Notes: generated by a model from the sequence alone, not told the origin. A stretch of DNA of 64,000 nt from an uncultured Draconibacterium sp. (GCF_963676815.1 NZ_OY781365.1:2824501-2888500), one strand, 5' to 3'; shown: positions 1-8,805, counted from the stretch's first letter. Numbers and translations are program-made.

Positions 1-1
1 A

Positions 2-1873
2 ACCAAACAATTTGAGGCACTTAACGACCGGACTCAGTTGCTTAGTTTTACCTCGGTTTTTACCCCATTTAATGGAACCGATGTTGATTTGGAGTTGTCG
101 CGGGGATATTTAAACAACGAAGCCGATAATGCGTATCGTGTAAATATCAACTCCCGATTTTCTTTATTTAACTTTTCGGGGAACTATTACAATACCGGGA
201 AAAATTATCCGGGATATTACAATAATTCAAAGTTTTATTCGGCCAATGTTTCGGCCCGATTATCCCAAAAAATAGGACTAAGTTTTTATGCGCGCCGCGA
301 TTTTATGAATGCACAGCTCGATACCTTTTTTGTAACGGCTCCTATTACCAAATCGTATCAGGGAAGCTTCGATTATAAGCTGGGTTTGCAAAGTCAGCTT
401 AAACTTTTTGTGCGGCAGTATGAGCGAAAAGATCGATTAAATTATAATAAGTTTCATTATAAAACACGCTCGGCCAATTTGCGTTTTAGTCAAAAGTGGC
501 GTTGGTTTCGTTTTAGTTTAACAGGCGAGGCCGGAAAAACAACCAACTTTTTGCTCGATCCCGGAGAAAATCAGCAAAACAGTTACCGGGGGATGGGTGA
601 TTTTTCATTTGATATCGCCTCCAAACATTTTATTCGCGCGTTCGGAAGCTGGTCAAATATTAATCAGTTTGTATCGGGTAAACAGCAAAATGTCACGGCC
701 GGGATGTCGGTTTCCAGTCAGATATCTGAAAAGTTCAATGCAAACTTTTATGTGCAAAATGCCTACGATATCGATGATTATTACAAAAACCGAAACCTGA
801 TGCAACTCAGTTTCAATTACAATTTCTTGCCCAACCACAGTATTGCCTTACGCAGTTTTTACACCATTTTTAAAACCGAGGTTGACCAGGCCGAATTTAC
901 AATGGCCGCTACTTATGCCTATAAGTTTGGAGTTCCGCTGAAACAGGTTATCAAGGCAGGAATAATTAGGGGGCAAATTATAAACAAACAAGGCGAGCCG
1001 GTTGAAGGAGTGTGGGTGCGCCTGCTAAACAAAACTGTGGTAACCGACAAAAACGGAGAATACATTTTCGATTTGGTGCAGCCTGGAACTCATTTGGTTT
1101 CGTTTGACGAAAGTAGTTTTGAGCTGGATGAACTAACAAATATTCCTAACCCGGTTGAAGTAAATGTTTTTGAAGATCAGGTCAGTACTGTTGATGTTAG
1201 GATTTTAAAAGGTGCTGAATTAAAAGGTAAAATTATATTGGAAGAAGCGACTTTAAAAGCTGCCGCCGACGATAATGTCAATGCAGCCAATATAATTGTT
1301 GAAGTGAAATCATCACTCGATCAGTACCGTATCACTACAAACAGTAACGGGTTATTTCAGTTTCCCTTGTTAAAACCCGGAAAATATATTTTTAAGATTT
1401 ACGCCAATTCTATTCCTGCAGGTTATAAAATTGATCAACCGGAGTATGAATATGTGCTGGGTGAAGGAGAAAAGAAAGAAATTGAAATAGAGTTGCCCAC
1501 AAAAAGAAACAATATAATTTTTAAACCTGCCGGAAATGCATTGCAAAAAAATGGATTAGGCTTGTCTCTTAAAGCAAAATCAACGAGTAAAAAAGAGCCT
1601 GAAGCAGATTCTGAAAAACCATTTTACAGTATCCAGATTGGTGCATTCAAACGTGAATTACCGATGGGTGATCCGTTTTTTCAGGACGAGCAATTTTATT
1701 TCGAAAAACAAATTGATAACTTACACAAATATTATATCGGACGTTTTTCTGATTTGCAGTCGGCAAAAGAAGAATACAAGCGCTTAAAAACCACTTTCAA
1801 CAAGTTGTTTATTGTTGTAATTGATGGAGACGAGGTGTACAGCGTTCGTAAATATGAGAAACTGAAAAAGTAG
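2..1873 (+). CDS. Surface protein with barrel-like region, two carboxypeptidase-regulatory-like domains and C-terminal SPOR domain (5' partial)
   Basis: The frame is open to the left edge of the window, so the true start lies upstream; a TTG at 38 is only the first start-like codon inside. About the first 300 residues are rich in alternating aromatic/polar strands (YYNTGKNYPGYYNN and similar), like outer-membrane beta strands. Two beta-sandwich carboxypeptidase-regulatory-like repeats follow (GQIINKQGEPVEGVWVRLL, then a second around LKPGKYIFKIYANS). The last 80 residues look like a SPOR domain (FYSIQIGAFKREL ... YYIGRFSDLQSAKEEYKRL), which in known families binds denuded peptidoglycan. Two secreted proteins follow within 3 bp, suggesting an operon. 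Function unknown; cell-envelope location is inferred. Confidence 0.7.
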   Translation, partial: TKQFEALNDRTQLLSFTSVFTPFNGTDVDLELSRGYLNNEADNAYRVNINSRFSLFNFSGNYYNTGKNYPGYYNNSKFYSANVSARLSQKIGLSFYARRDFMNAQLDTFFVTAPITKSYQGSFDYKLGLQSQLKLFVRQYERKDRLNYNKFHYKTRSANLRFSQKWRWFRFSLTGEAGKTTNFLLDPGENQQNSYRGMGDFSFDIASKHFIRAFGSWSNINQFVSGKQQNVTAGMSVSSQISEKFNANFYVQNAYDIDDYYKNRNLMQLSFNYNFLPNHSIALRSFYTIFKTEVDQAEFTMAATYAYKFGVPLKQVIKAGIIRGQIINKQGEPVEGVWVRLLNKTVVTDKNGEYIFDLVQPGTHLVSFDESSFELDELTNIPNPVEVNVFEDQVSTVDVRILKGAELKGKIILEEATLKAAADDNVNAANIIVEVKSSLDQYRITTNSNGLFQFPLLKPGKYIFKIYANSIPAGYKIDQPEYEYVLGEGEKKEIEIELPTKRNNIIFKPAGNALQKNGLGLSLKAKSTSKKEPEADSEKPFYSIQIGAFKRELPMGDPFFQDEQFYFEKQIDNLHKYYIGRFSDLQSAKEEYKRLKTTFNKLFIVVIDGDEVYSVRKYEKLKK

Positions 1874-1875
1874 AG

Positions 1876-2442
1876 ATGAAAAATTGGGTATTTTCCATAG
1901 TTACTGTTTTTATGTTGGGCGGGTTGGTTCATAAAACAGCCAGCGCACAACACGATGAAAAAGCGTTAAACGTGGGGTTTTCGATTCCCGAGGTGGCCTT
2001 AATTGATATTGAATATCTGGGAAGCCAGACAATCGAATTTGAATTATTACCATCGTCAGAAACCGGAGGTTCTCCTGTTATCAGGCAACGAACCAACCAG
2101 GAATTGTGGATTAACTATTCGTCGGCATTAGGGCGTTTTAGTCAGCATCGGTCAATTGTTGCACAGGTTACAGATGGTAGTTTGCCGCAGGGGCTCGACT
2201 TGTTTGTTAATGCAACAGAATACAGTGGAAACGGGGATGGACATACAGGAGTATCGGCCGGTAAAGTGAAAATTGGAACCGATCCGCGCCCCGTTATAAC
2301 TGGCATTGGAAGTGCATACACCGGCAATGGAATAGGAAATGGGCATCGTTTAAATTTTGAGGTTGATATTAGCCAAATGGAGAAAGTTATGGCCAACGAA
2401 TCAATTGATTTTACTATTCTTTACACCTTAACCGATAATTAA
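1876..2442 (+). CDS. Small secreted protein of unknown function
   Basis: This 188-residue protein starts 2 bp after the preceding stop. It has a clear Sec signal peptide (MKNWVFSIVTVFMLGGLVHKT, cleavage probably after ASA). The mature part has no cysteines and reads like a beta-rich domain (FSIPEVALIDIEYLG, LWINYSSALG, HRLNFEVDIS). I do not recognise a family. It is sandwiched between the SPOR protein and another secreted protein of similar size with almost no spacing, so the three are probably co-transcribed and may form one envelope or extracellular assembly. The Gly-rich central stretch (SGNGDGHTG) could be a loop or a low-complexity linker. Confidence 0.65.
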   Translation: MKNWVFSIVTVFMLGGLVHKTASAQHDEKALNVGFSIPEVALIDIEYLGSQTIEFELLPSSETGGSPVIRQRTNQELWINYSSALGRFSQHRSIVAQVTDGSLPQGLDLFVNATEYSGNGDGHTGVSAGKVKIGTDPRPVITGIGSAYTGNGIGNGHRLNFEVDISQMEKVMANESIDFTILYTLTDN

Positions 2443-2443
2443 G

Positions 2444-2941
2444 ATGATGAGAAAGTTTATACTTTTTACTGTGCTTGTAATTAGCTCGTTAGTTGGAAAA
2501 GCTCAACTACTGCAGCTTTCGCTAAACGGCATGGCCACTTTTAACGAAACACAACTAATGGTTGATGAAGCCGGAGAGGATATTAATGCAACCATTGAAT
2601 CGAATTCATCGGTTTATTTATCGGTTTATTCTTACTATTTCTGGGAAATGTTAAACGGAAAGTGGCAGATTTATGTGCACAAAAGAGATGTGACCTGGAA
2701 CGATGAAATTAATTTGGAATTGCGAAGAGAAGGAAAAGGACGCAAATGGTTAAGTAATGGTACTCCAAATATTCATGATGGGAGTTCCTATTTCAGGTTA
2801 ACAAATAATCCGACATATTTTTTTAGGGGAAGAGGATTGGTGTTGGATATTCCAATGGGCTTTCGTTTAAGCAACGTATCGTTAACGATGGGAGCAAACG
2901 ATTTTGAAACCGATGTGGTTTTTACCATTTATGATGACTAA
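2444..2941 (+). CDS. Small secreted protein of unknown function
   Basis: A 165-residue protein beginning 1 bp after the stop of the previous gene; ATG at 2444 and ATG at 2447 are both possible starts. Signal peptide is visible (MRKFILFTVLVISSLVGKAQ, cleavage after KAQ, typical of Bacteroidota). The mature protein is beta-rich, with many Tyr/Trp and Asn (SVYLSVYSYYFWEMLNGKW) and ends TDVVFTIYDD. It shares length, export signal and general composition with the upstream gene but no obvious sequence identity. No family recognised. Context suggests a role together with the SPOR-domain surface protein. Confidence 0.65.
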   Translation: MMRKFILFTVLVISSLVGKAQLLQLSLNGMATFNETQLMVDEAGEDINATIESNSSVYLSVYSYYFWEMLNGKWQIYVHKRDVTWNDEINLELRREGKGRKWLSNGTPNIHDGSSYFRLTNNPTYFFRGRGLVLDIPMGFRLSNVSLTMGANDFETDVVFTIYDD

Positions 2942-3003
2942 CTTTATTGATTATACACGTTGCGATTAAAATCGTACGTGAGAAACAAATAAATACCGAT
3001 CAA

Positions 3004-3339
3004 ATGCGAAAACTATTTTACATAGCACTTTTTGTTGTTGCCATAGTTGCTTGTGAAGATCGTGAACCGGAAGAGGTAATTGTGCCCGAATGGATAAAAC
3101 CGCGTCTTACCGAACTGGAAAACTCGGGAGAATGTTACGGTTGCCAGGTGCAGCGATGGACTTATAACGAAGAGTATTTTTATCACCTGTATTGTGGGTA
3201 TTGGTCGTGCTCTAACTGCGAAGTTTATCATTACGATGGAACCTTGGTTGAGTGGGGCGTAACAGTTGACCCTGTAGATTTTGAAGCAAACAAACATCGC
3301 CCGATAATAATTTGGGAGTGTGGCGATGAGCTGGATTAA
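3004..3339 (+). CDS. Cysteine-rich small lipoprotein
   Basis: The start at 3004 is chosen because it begins directly at a lipoprotein signal (MRKLFYIALFVVAIVAC, lipobox VAC followed by EDRE); an in-frame extension to 2947 would place 19 charged residues before it. The predicted mature lipoprotein of about 95 residues has pairs of cysteines (ECYGC, then YCGYWSCSNC, then WEC), which suggests disulfides or a metal site in the periplasm or on the surface. It weakly recalls the small DUF6970-like lipoproteins of Bacteroidota, but I cannot establish that. It lies 62 bp downstream of the secreted-protein pair. Confidence 0.6.
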   Translation: MRKLFYIALFVVAIVACEDREPEEVIVPEWIKPRLTELENSGECYGCQVQRWTYNEEYFYHLYCGYWSCSNCEVYHYDGTLVEWGVTVDPVDFEANKHRPIIIWECGDELD

Positions 3340-3371
3340 TGATAATTTGGTGAGCCTGTTAGCTATTTTCT

Positions 3372-3761
3372 TCAGGCCATAATTTCCACCCGGTTTCCAT
3401 CCGGATCAAGAAAAACACTCTCGTAGTAACCGTCGCCGGTTGATCGCGGCTCGCTAATAATTTTATAACCATCTTTTCGTAGTGTTTCAGTCAACTCGTT
3501 CACTTTGTCTCTAGTGCCAACTTTTAGCGCAAAATGAATCAATCCGGTAAATTGTTTCAGCGGATTGTCTTTCGATTTCGGTACACCCGGCATTTCCATC
3601 AATTCAATGCGGCAATCTCCATCAAACGACAGAAAATACGAGCGGTATTCGCGGCTGTGATTGTGGTAAACTTCTCCCGATGAAGCATCAAAATAGTGCA
3701 TGTAAAAACTGCGCATCCCCTCAAGGTTGTAGGTCCAAATGGCCAAATGTTCTACTTTCAT
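3372..3761 (-). CDS. VOC-family (glyoxalase/bleomycin resistance-like) protein
   Basis: This 129-residue protein has the paired beta-alpha-beta-beta-beta modules of the vicinal oxygen chelate fold: MKVEHLAIWTYNLEGMRSFY at the start, HFALKVGTRDKVNELTETL in the middle and FLDPDGNRVEI at the end. Candidate metal ligands are His5, Glu in RIELMEMPG, His in IHFALKV and Glu in NRVEI. It is a single-domain member, close in style to lactoylglutathione-lyase-like proteins, but VOC substrates cannot be read from sequence. It converges on the Cys-rich lipoprotein with a short gap and is transcribed with or beside the HD protein upstream. Confidence 0.8.
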   Translation of the reverse strand: MKVEHLAIWTYNLEGMRSFYMHYFDASSGEVYHNHSREYRSYFLSFDGDCRIELMEMPGVPKSKDNPLKQFTGLIHFALKVGTRDKVNELTETLRKDGYKIISEPRSTGDGYYESVFLDPDGNRVEIMA

Positions 3762-3824
3762 ACTTAATTGTTTTTAGGCTTCCTAAATTTACGAAAGCAA
3801 ACGGTTAAAAAACAATAGCTGCAG

Positions 3825-3947
3825 TTATTTTTTACAGTCCCATTCGAAAAAAAACTGCGCCAGAAAATCCTCCATAAACCGATGGCGTTCTTCGGCAATT
3901 TTCAAAGCGGTTTTTGTATTCATTCGGTCTTTTAAAAGCAGCAATTT
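3825..3947 (-). other. Out-of-frame C-terminal tail of the HD hydrolase
   Basis: On the minus strand the +1-shifted frame continues the HD protein with LKIAEERHRFMEDFLAQF, then FFEWDCKK and a TAA at 3825-3827. The helix-forming tail looks coding and conserved in type, and no start codon or spacing supports a separate gene. It is best read as the missing end of the upstream frame. Confidence 0.7.
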
Positions 3948-4480
3948 TCGTAAAAGTGATTTATGGTTGGAGCTGTGGTTTTTTTGTATTCTTCAAAACT
4001 GTTGTGCATTTCAGGCTCAACTTCCGGATGATAAAGCAAACGCCCTTTATTGCCTCCATAGGCAAACGTACGGGCAATTCCAATGGCTCCAATGGCATCC
4101 AACCGATCAGCATCCTGAACAATTTGCGCTTCAATACTCACTGCCTTGGTTACTACGCCTGCTCCTTTAAACGATACCTGTTCGATGATTTCTTCAATCT
4201 TTTCGGTGTCATTTTTCGAAAGTCCAATTTTATTTAGCCAAATCTTTGTTTTCGAGGTGTTTTCTCCATCGCTCAATTTCCAGTCATCCAGGTCATGAAG
4301 CAGAGCCGCTATTTCAATCAGAAAAGAATCGCCACCTTCCTGTACTGAAAGATGCATGGCCATGTTTCGCACCCGATGAATATGCCACCAGTCGTGACCC
4401 GAACTGTCAGACGCAAAGTGCTGTTTTATAAAGTTTTCGGTAGCAGAAATATGCTGTTTTTGTTGAATTTTAGAACCCAT
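3932..4480 (-). CDS. YedJ-like HD-domain phosphohydrolase, apparently frameshifted near its 3' end
   Basis: The protein carries HD-superfamily metal motifs: HDWWHIHRVRNMA, AALLHDLDDWK and IVQDADRLDAIGAIGIARTFA, the last being characteristic of the YedJ/YpgQ group of metal-dependent phosphohydrolases acting on nucleotide-like substrates. As read, it stops after INHFYENCCF at 3932. Shifting frame by one base at the T run 3945-3948 (plus strand) restores a normal ending, KLLLLKDRMNTKTALKIAEE and onward to a stop at 3825-3827, as family members have after NHFYE. The gene is therefore either a recent 1-base deletion mutant or carries a sequencing error. The catalytic core is intact. Confidence 0.8.
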   Translation of the reverse strand: MGSKIQQKQHISATENFIKQHFASDSSGHDWWHIHRVRNMAMHLSVQEGGDSFLIEIAALLHDLDDWKLSDGENTSKTKIWLNKIGLSKNDTEKIEEIIEQVSFKGAGVVTKAVSIEAQIVQDADRLDAIGAIGIARTFAYGGNKGRLLYHPEVEPEMHNSFEEYKKTTAPTINHFYENCCF

Positions 4481-4688
4481 AATTCGAATTTTAGCTGTTA
4501 AAACTAATGTTTTAAACCATAAAAAACGTTAATATTTTGATTTGAATTTTGTAAAATACAGAAAAACAAGATGTTATAAAAGGGTATGTATAGAAGCTTG
4601 GTTATCGAAGTCACATTGAAGAATGGTTTTTTTGCTATTTTTGCCGCGTTTATTTGAGCAGACAGATTTGCTTGTGAGGGACAAAAAT

Positions 4689-6353
4689 ATGATTGACAAA
4701 ACAAGATTGACTTTGCCGGCATTGTTTTACAATTCGGTGGAGAAATTTGCTGATAATACCGCAATAAAGTTTGTTGGTGAAGATGACTTTACCTACAAAC
4801 AAATGGGCGAAGATGTGGAATTGTTGGCCGAATTATTAATAGAACTTGGCATTGGAAAGGGTGATAAGGTTGCTATTTTAAGCACGAATATGCCTAATTG
4901 GGGAAAAGCCTTTTTCGCCACAACAGTTGTAGGAGCAGTTGCTGTTCCTATTTTGCCTGATTTCCATTCGAATGAAATCGAAACCATTATTGAACACTCA
5001 GAATCAAAATTGCTGTTTGTTTCCGAAGGATTATACAAATCAGTAAGTCAAGGTGTTTCGGACAGTGTTGAACACATGATATTGGTAGACAGCTTTGCCG
5101 TTATACCAAAACAAACTCCGGCAGAAGTTTTAAAGAATTTAACTTCATCGGTGCCAAAAACAACACGCAAATTTTTACCGGTAAATGTTGAAGAGCAAGA
5201 TTTAGCATCCATCATTTATACATCGGGAACAACGGGTAGTTCAAAAGGAGTGATGCTGACCCACAAAAACCTGGCATGGACAGCCAAACAAAGTCGCACT
5301 TTGCAAAAAATAACTCCAAACGACAGGTTTATATCTATTTTACCTCTGTCGCATACCCTGGAAAACACCGTTGGCTTTTTATTGCCAATGATGTACGGAG
5401 CATCAGTTCATTACCTGCGCAAACCGCCGGTAGCCTCGGTATTAATGCCGGCTTTACAACTCGTAAAACCAACTGTGATGTTATCGGTGCCGCTGATTAT
5501 TGAAAAAGTATATAAGGCAAAAATTCAGCCCGCTTTTCAAAAAAGTGCAGTGATGCGCTTTTTAACATCGTTTGCACCTACACGAAAAATAATGCACAAA
5601 GTTGCAGCAAAAAAACTGCATAAATCATTTGGCGGCGAACTTCACTTTTTCGGAATTGGAGGAGCAAAACTCGACCCAACTGTTGAGCGCTTTTTATTTG
5701 AAGGAGGATTTCCTTATGCGATTGGTTATGGCTTAACAGAAACTGCACCGCTATTGGCCGGAGCAGTTGGTAAAAACCGCAAAGTAGGTTCAACCGGAAT
5801 TGCCATGCAAGGCGTTTCATTACGAATTGCCAATCCCGATCCGGCAACAGGCGAAGGTGAAATTCAGGCCTTAGGAGAAAATGTAATGAAAGGTTATTAC
5901 AAAGCTCCAGATATAACAAAAGACGTATTTACGGAAGACGGATGGTTCCGAACCGGCGACCGCGGAATGTTCGACAAAAACAATTTGTTGCACATTAAAG
6001 GACGGATAAAGACAATGATTGTTGGAGCCAGTGGGGAAAATATCTACCCGGAAGAAATCGAATCAGTAATCAACAAAATGCGTTTTGTATTGGAATCGCT
6101 GGTGGTAGAGAAAAAAGGTAAATTGGTTGCGATGATCCACCTGAACACAGAAGAGATAGAGGAACACTTTAAACATTTAAAGGAGGAAGCGCAGCATTTT
6201 ATTTCGGAGAGATCGGATGAAATACTTCAGGAGATCATGAAGAAAGTAAACCAGGAAGTGAATAAATTTTCGCGTATAAACCAGGTAGTGTTGCATCCAA
6301 TACCATTTGAACGTACGCCAACAAGAAAGATTAAGCGCTTTTTATACGCTTAG
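4689..6353 (+). CDS. AMP-dependent long-chain fatty acid--CoA ligase (acyl-CoA synthetase)
   Basis: The start ATG at 4689 (MIDKTRLTLPALFYNS) is preferred over an in-frame start at 4623 because the extra 22 residues are unlike the family. About 554 residues. The adenylation P-loop YTSGTTGSSKGVMLTHKN, the A5-type YGLTETAPLLAG, and the A7/A8-type GWFRTGDRGMFD and IKGRIKTMI motifs are all present, with a C-terminal PTRKIKR lysine. It would activate a fatty acid to acyl-AMP and then acyl-CoA in the cytoplasm. It stands alone: a terminator follows at 6371-6406. The exact chain-length preference cannot be read; an O-succinylbenzoate or other acid is less likely. Confidence 0.88.
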   Translation: MIDKTRLTLPALFYNSVEKFADNTAIKFVGEDDFTYKQMGEDVELLAELLIELGIGKGDKVAILSTNMPNWGKAFFATTVVGAVAVPILPDFHSNEIETIIEHSESKLLFVSEGLYKSVSQGVSDSVEHMILVDSFAVIPKQTPAEVLKNLTSSVPKTTRKFLPVNVEEQDLASIIYTSGTTGSSKGVMLTHKNLAWTAKQSRTLQKITPNDRFISILPLSHTLENTVGFLLPMMYGASVHYLRKPPVASVLMPALQLVKPTVMLSVPLIIEKVYKAKIQPAFQKSAVMRFLTSFAPTRKIMHKVAAKKLHKSFGGELHFFGIGGAKLDPTVERFLFEGGFPYAIGYGLTETAPLLAGAVGKNRKVGSTGIAMQGVSLRIANPDPATGEGEIQALGENVMKGYYKAPDITKDVFTEDGWFRTGDRGMFDKNNLLHIKGRIKTMIVGASGENIYPEEIESVINKMRFVLESLVVEKKGKLVAMIHLNTEEIEEHFKHLKEEAQHFISERSDEILQEIMKKVNQEVNKFSRINQVVLHPIPFERTPTRKIKRFLYA

Positions 6354-6370
6354 CAATCACGATATTTAAT

Positions 6371-6406
6371 AAAAAGGGAAAGTCTTGTAAAGTCTTTCCT
6401 TTTTTG
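6371..6406 (+). terminator. Rho-independent terminator after acyl-CoA synthetase
   Basis: Inverted repeat AAAAGGGAAAG ... CTTTCCTTTT with one bulged G, followed by a T run, 17 bp after the stop codon. Confidence 0.65.
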
Positions 6407-6450
6407 TTGGTCTACTTTTGAATATTAACTGACAATCTATTAGAATTTGT

Positions 6451-6458
6451 TACTTTTG
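6451..6458 (+). promoter_or_regulatory. Bacteroidota -7 promoter box for purM
   Basis: TACTTTTG matches the TAnnTTTG -7 consensus used by the primary sigma factor of Bacteroidota and lies 23 bp before the purM ATG. A second TACTTTTG is at 6413-6420. No convincing -33 TTTG was found at standard spacing. Confidence 0.5.
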
Positions 6459-6481
6459 TAGCCACAAAAATCACTTAGTAA

Positions 6482-7651
6482 ATGGTAACGGAATCAAGAT
6501 ATAGTGCTAGGGGTGTTTCGGCCTCGAAAGAAGATGTGCATGAAGCGATTAAGAATGTAGACAAAGGACTTTTCCCAAAGGCATTCTGTAAAATCGTTCC
6601 CGATATTTTAGGGGGCGACGACGAATGGTGCAACATTATGCACGCCGATGGAGCAGGAACAAAGTCGGCATTGGCTTATATGTACTGGAAAGAAACCGGC
6701 GACGTATCGGTGTGGAAAGGAATTGCACAGGACGCACTAATCATGAATGTTGACGACCTGCTTTGTGTGGGCGCCACCGATAATATTTTGGTATCGTCGA
6801 CCATTGGCCGCAACAAAAACAATATTCCGGGTGAAGTTATCGCAGCCATTATTAACGGAACGGAAGAATTGTTGGCCAACTTGCGCGAAATGGGTGTGAG
6901 TATTTACTCAACCGGTGGAGAAACTGCCGATGTTGGCGATCTGGTTCGTACCATCATTGTTGACTCGACTGTTACCTGCCGCATGAAAAAAGCCGATGTG
7001 GTTTCGGCCGATAAAATTGCTGCCGGCGATGTTATTGTTGGATTGTCATCATCGGGAACGGCAACTTACGAAACAGAATACAACGGCGGGATGGGAAGTA
7101 ACGGACTGACTTCTGCCCGCCACGATGTTTTTGCCAATTACCTTGCAGAAAAATATCCTGAGAGTTTTGATCCGGCAGTTCCTGCAGACCTCGTTTATTC
7201 GGGTAGAAAGAAATTAACTGAAGAAGTTGAAGGTTTGGATATTGATGCCGGAAAACTGGTGCTTTCTCCAACGCGTACTTATGCACCGGTAATCAAAAAA
7301 GTGTTGGATAAGTACCGCTCAAAAATTTCAGGAATGATTCATTGCTCGGGAGGAGCACAAACAAAAGTGCTGCACTTTGTCGACAATGTTCATGTGATTA
7401 AAGACAATATGTTCCCTGTTCCTCCGCTGTTCAAATTAATTCAGGAGCAATCGGGAACCGACTGGAAAGAAATGTACAAGGTGTTCAACATGGGGCACCG
7501 TTACGAAATATACTGCAGTGCCGATGTGGCGGATGAGATCATTGAAATCTCGAAATCGTTCAACATCGATGCACAAATTATTGGGAAAGTAGAACCTTTC
7601 GACGGTAAGAAATTAACAATTAAGTCGGAGAAAGGCGAGTTCATTTATTAA
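6482..7651 (+). CDS. purM: Phosphoribosylformylglycinamidine cyclo-ligase (AIR synthase)
   Basis: A 389-residue PurM-superfamily protein of the longer Bacteroidota type. It starts with the Gly-rich YSARGVSASKEDVHEAIKN segment and has the substrate-binding HADGAGTKSALAYMYWKETG, the ATP/Mg loop DALIMNVDDLLCVGA, the YSTGGETADVGDLVRTI block, and a C-terminal PurM_C region (GMIHCSGGAQTKVLHF). The enzyme closes FGAM to AIR with ATP in purine synthesis. It is followed 8 bp downstream by prfA, so the two are probably co-transcribed from the TAnnTTTG box at 6451. Function is secure by motif; I saw no anomaly. Confidence 0.92.
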   Translation: MVTESRYSARGVSASKEDVHEAIKNVDKGLFPKAFCKIVPDILGGDDEWCNIMHADGAGTKSALAYMYWKETGDVSVWKGIAQDALIMNVDDLLCVGATDNILVSSTIGRNKNNIPGEVIAAIINGTEELLANLREMGVSIYSTGGETADVGDLVRTIIVDSTVTCRMKKADVVSADKIAAGDVIVGLSSSGTATYETEYNGGMGSNGLTSARHDVFANYLAEKYPESFDPAVPADLVYSGRKKLTEEVEGLDIDAGKLVLSPTRTYAPVIKKVLDKYRSKISGMIHCSGGAQTKVLHFVDNVHVIKDNMFPVPPLFKLIQEQSGTDWKEMYKVFNMGHRYEIYCSADVADEIIEISKSFNIDAQIIGKVEPFDGKKLTIKSEKGEFIY

Positions 7652-7659
7652 GAAAAGCC

Positions 7660-8745
7660 ATGGCAGAATACGCATTATTAGAAAAATTTGAATCGATAAA
7701 GCACCGCTTCTCAGAAGTAGAGCAGCAGATTACCGATCCTGAGGTGATTGCTGACATGAAGCGTTACGTAAAACTGAACCAGGAATATAAAAGCCTGCAA
7801 AAGTTAGTTGCAAAATTTCAGGAGTATAAAAATATGGTCGATAATATATTGACCGGAAAAGAAATGCTGGCCGAAGAAACTGATGAAGAAATGCGCGAAA
7901 TGGCGCGTGAGGAAATCGAGGAATCGGAAAAACGCATCCCTGGTATTGAGAAAGAGGTTAAATTGTTACTTGTTCCTGCGGATCCGGAAGATGCAAAAAA
8001 TGCAATTCTTGAAATTCGTGCAGGAACCGGTGGTGACGAGGCAAGTATTTTTGCCGGTGACCTTTTCCGCATGTACACCAAGTTTTGCGAGCAGAAAGGT
8101 TGGCGCATGGAAGTTACTAACGCCAACGAAGGTACTGCTGGTGGATTTAAGGAAATTGTGGCCAATATCACCGGAGAAGGTGTTTATGGTGTTATGAAAT
8201 ATGAATCGGGAGTACACCGTGTACAACGTGTACCACAAACCGAAACACAGGGACGTGTGCATACCTCAGCAGCAACTGTGGCGGTTTTACCTGAGGCCGA
8301 TGAGTTTGATGTGGAATTGAAAACTGAAGATATCCGTCGTGATGAATACTGTTCGTCGGGTCCTGGTGGGCAGTCGGTGAACACTACTTACTCGGCAATC
8401 CGTTTAACACACATTCCAACCGGAATTGTAGTGACTTGTCAGGATCAGAAATCCAAACTGAAAAACCTCGACAAAGCGATGGCAGAATTGCGTACGCGTT
8501 TGTACAATATGGAGTACCAAAAATACATCGACGAGATTTCATCGAAACGTAAGACGATGGTTTCAACCGGCGACCGTTCTGCAAAAATCCGCACGTACAA
8601 CTGGCCACAGGGGCGTGTAACCGATCACCGTATTAACCTTACACTGTACAACCTACAGGCAATTATTGGCGGCGAAATCGATGAGATCATTGATAAACTG
8701 ATGATTGAAGAAAACGCAGCAAAACTAAAAGAAGCAGAAATTTAA
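7660..8745 (+). CDS. prfA: Peptide chain release factor 1
   Basis: A 361-residue class I release factor. The catalytic GGQ motif is in SSGPGGQSVNTTYSAIRLTH and the codon-reading PxT tripeptide is PQT within RVPQTETQGRVHTSAATVAV, which marks it as RF1 (UAA/UAG) rather than RF2 (SPF). N-terminal coiled helices (EKFESIKHRFSEVEQQ) precede the PCRF domain; the C-terminal RF-1 domain contains STGDRSAKIRTYN and QGRVTDHRI. It acts on the ribosome to hydrolyse peptidyl-tRNA. Located between purM (8 bp upstream) and pyrF (60 bp downstream). Confidence 0.95.
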   Translation: MAEYALLEKFESIKHRFSEVEQQITDPEVIADMKRYVKLNQEYKSLQKLVAKFQEYKNMVDNILTGKEMLAEETDEEMREMAREEIEESEKRIPGIEKEVKLLLVPADPEDAKNAILEIRAGTGGDEASIFAGDLFRMYTKFCEQKGWRMEVTNANEGTAGGFKEIVANITGEGVYGVMKYESGVHRVQRVPQTETQGRVHTSAATVAVLPEADEFDVELKTEDIRRDEYCSSGPGGQSVNTTYSAIRLTHIPTGIVVTCQDQKSKLKNLDKAMAELRTRLYNMEYQKYIDEISSKRKTMVSTGDRSAKIRTYNWPQGRVTDHRINLTLYNLQAIIGGEIDEIIDKLMIEENAAKLKEAEI

Positions 8746-8767
8746 ATAGAACTTTTAATGAGTACGA

Positions 8768-8802
8768 ACTTCCGGCTTCGGACTTCGTGCTTCTAACTTT
8801 TT
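8768..8802 (+). repeat. Degenerate 7-bp tandem repeat between prfA and pyrF
   Basis: Five consecutive heptamers: ACTTCCG, GCTTCGG, ACTTCGT, GCTTCTA, ACTTTTT. The first four fit RCTTCNN exactly. This fills most of the 60-bp gap between the two genes. Role unknown. Confidence 0.6.
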
Positions 8803-8805
8803 ATC

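Noticed and set aside
2947..3003. Upstream start for the Cys-rich lipoprotein at 2947
   Set aside because: The added 19 residues are charged and precede an evident lipoprotein signal at 3004, which needs to be N-terminal.
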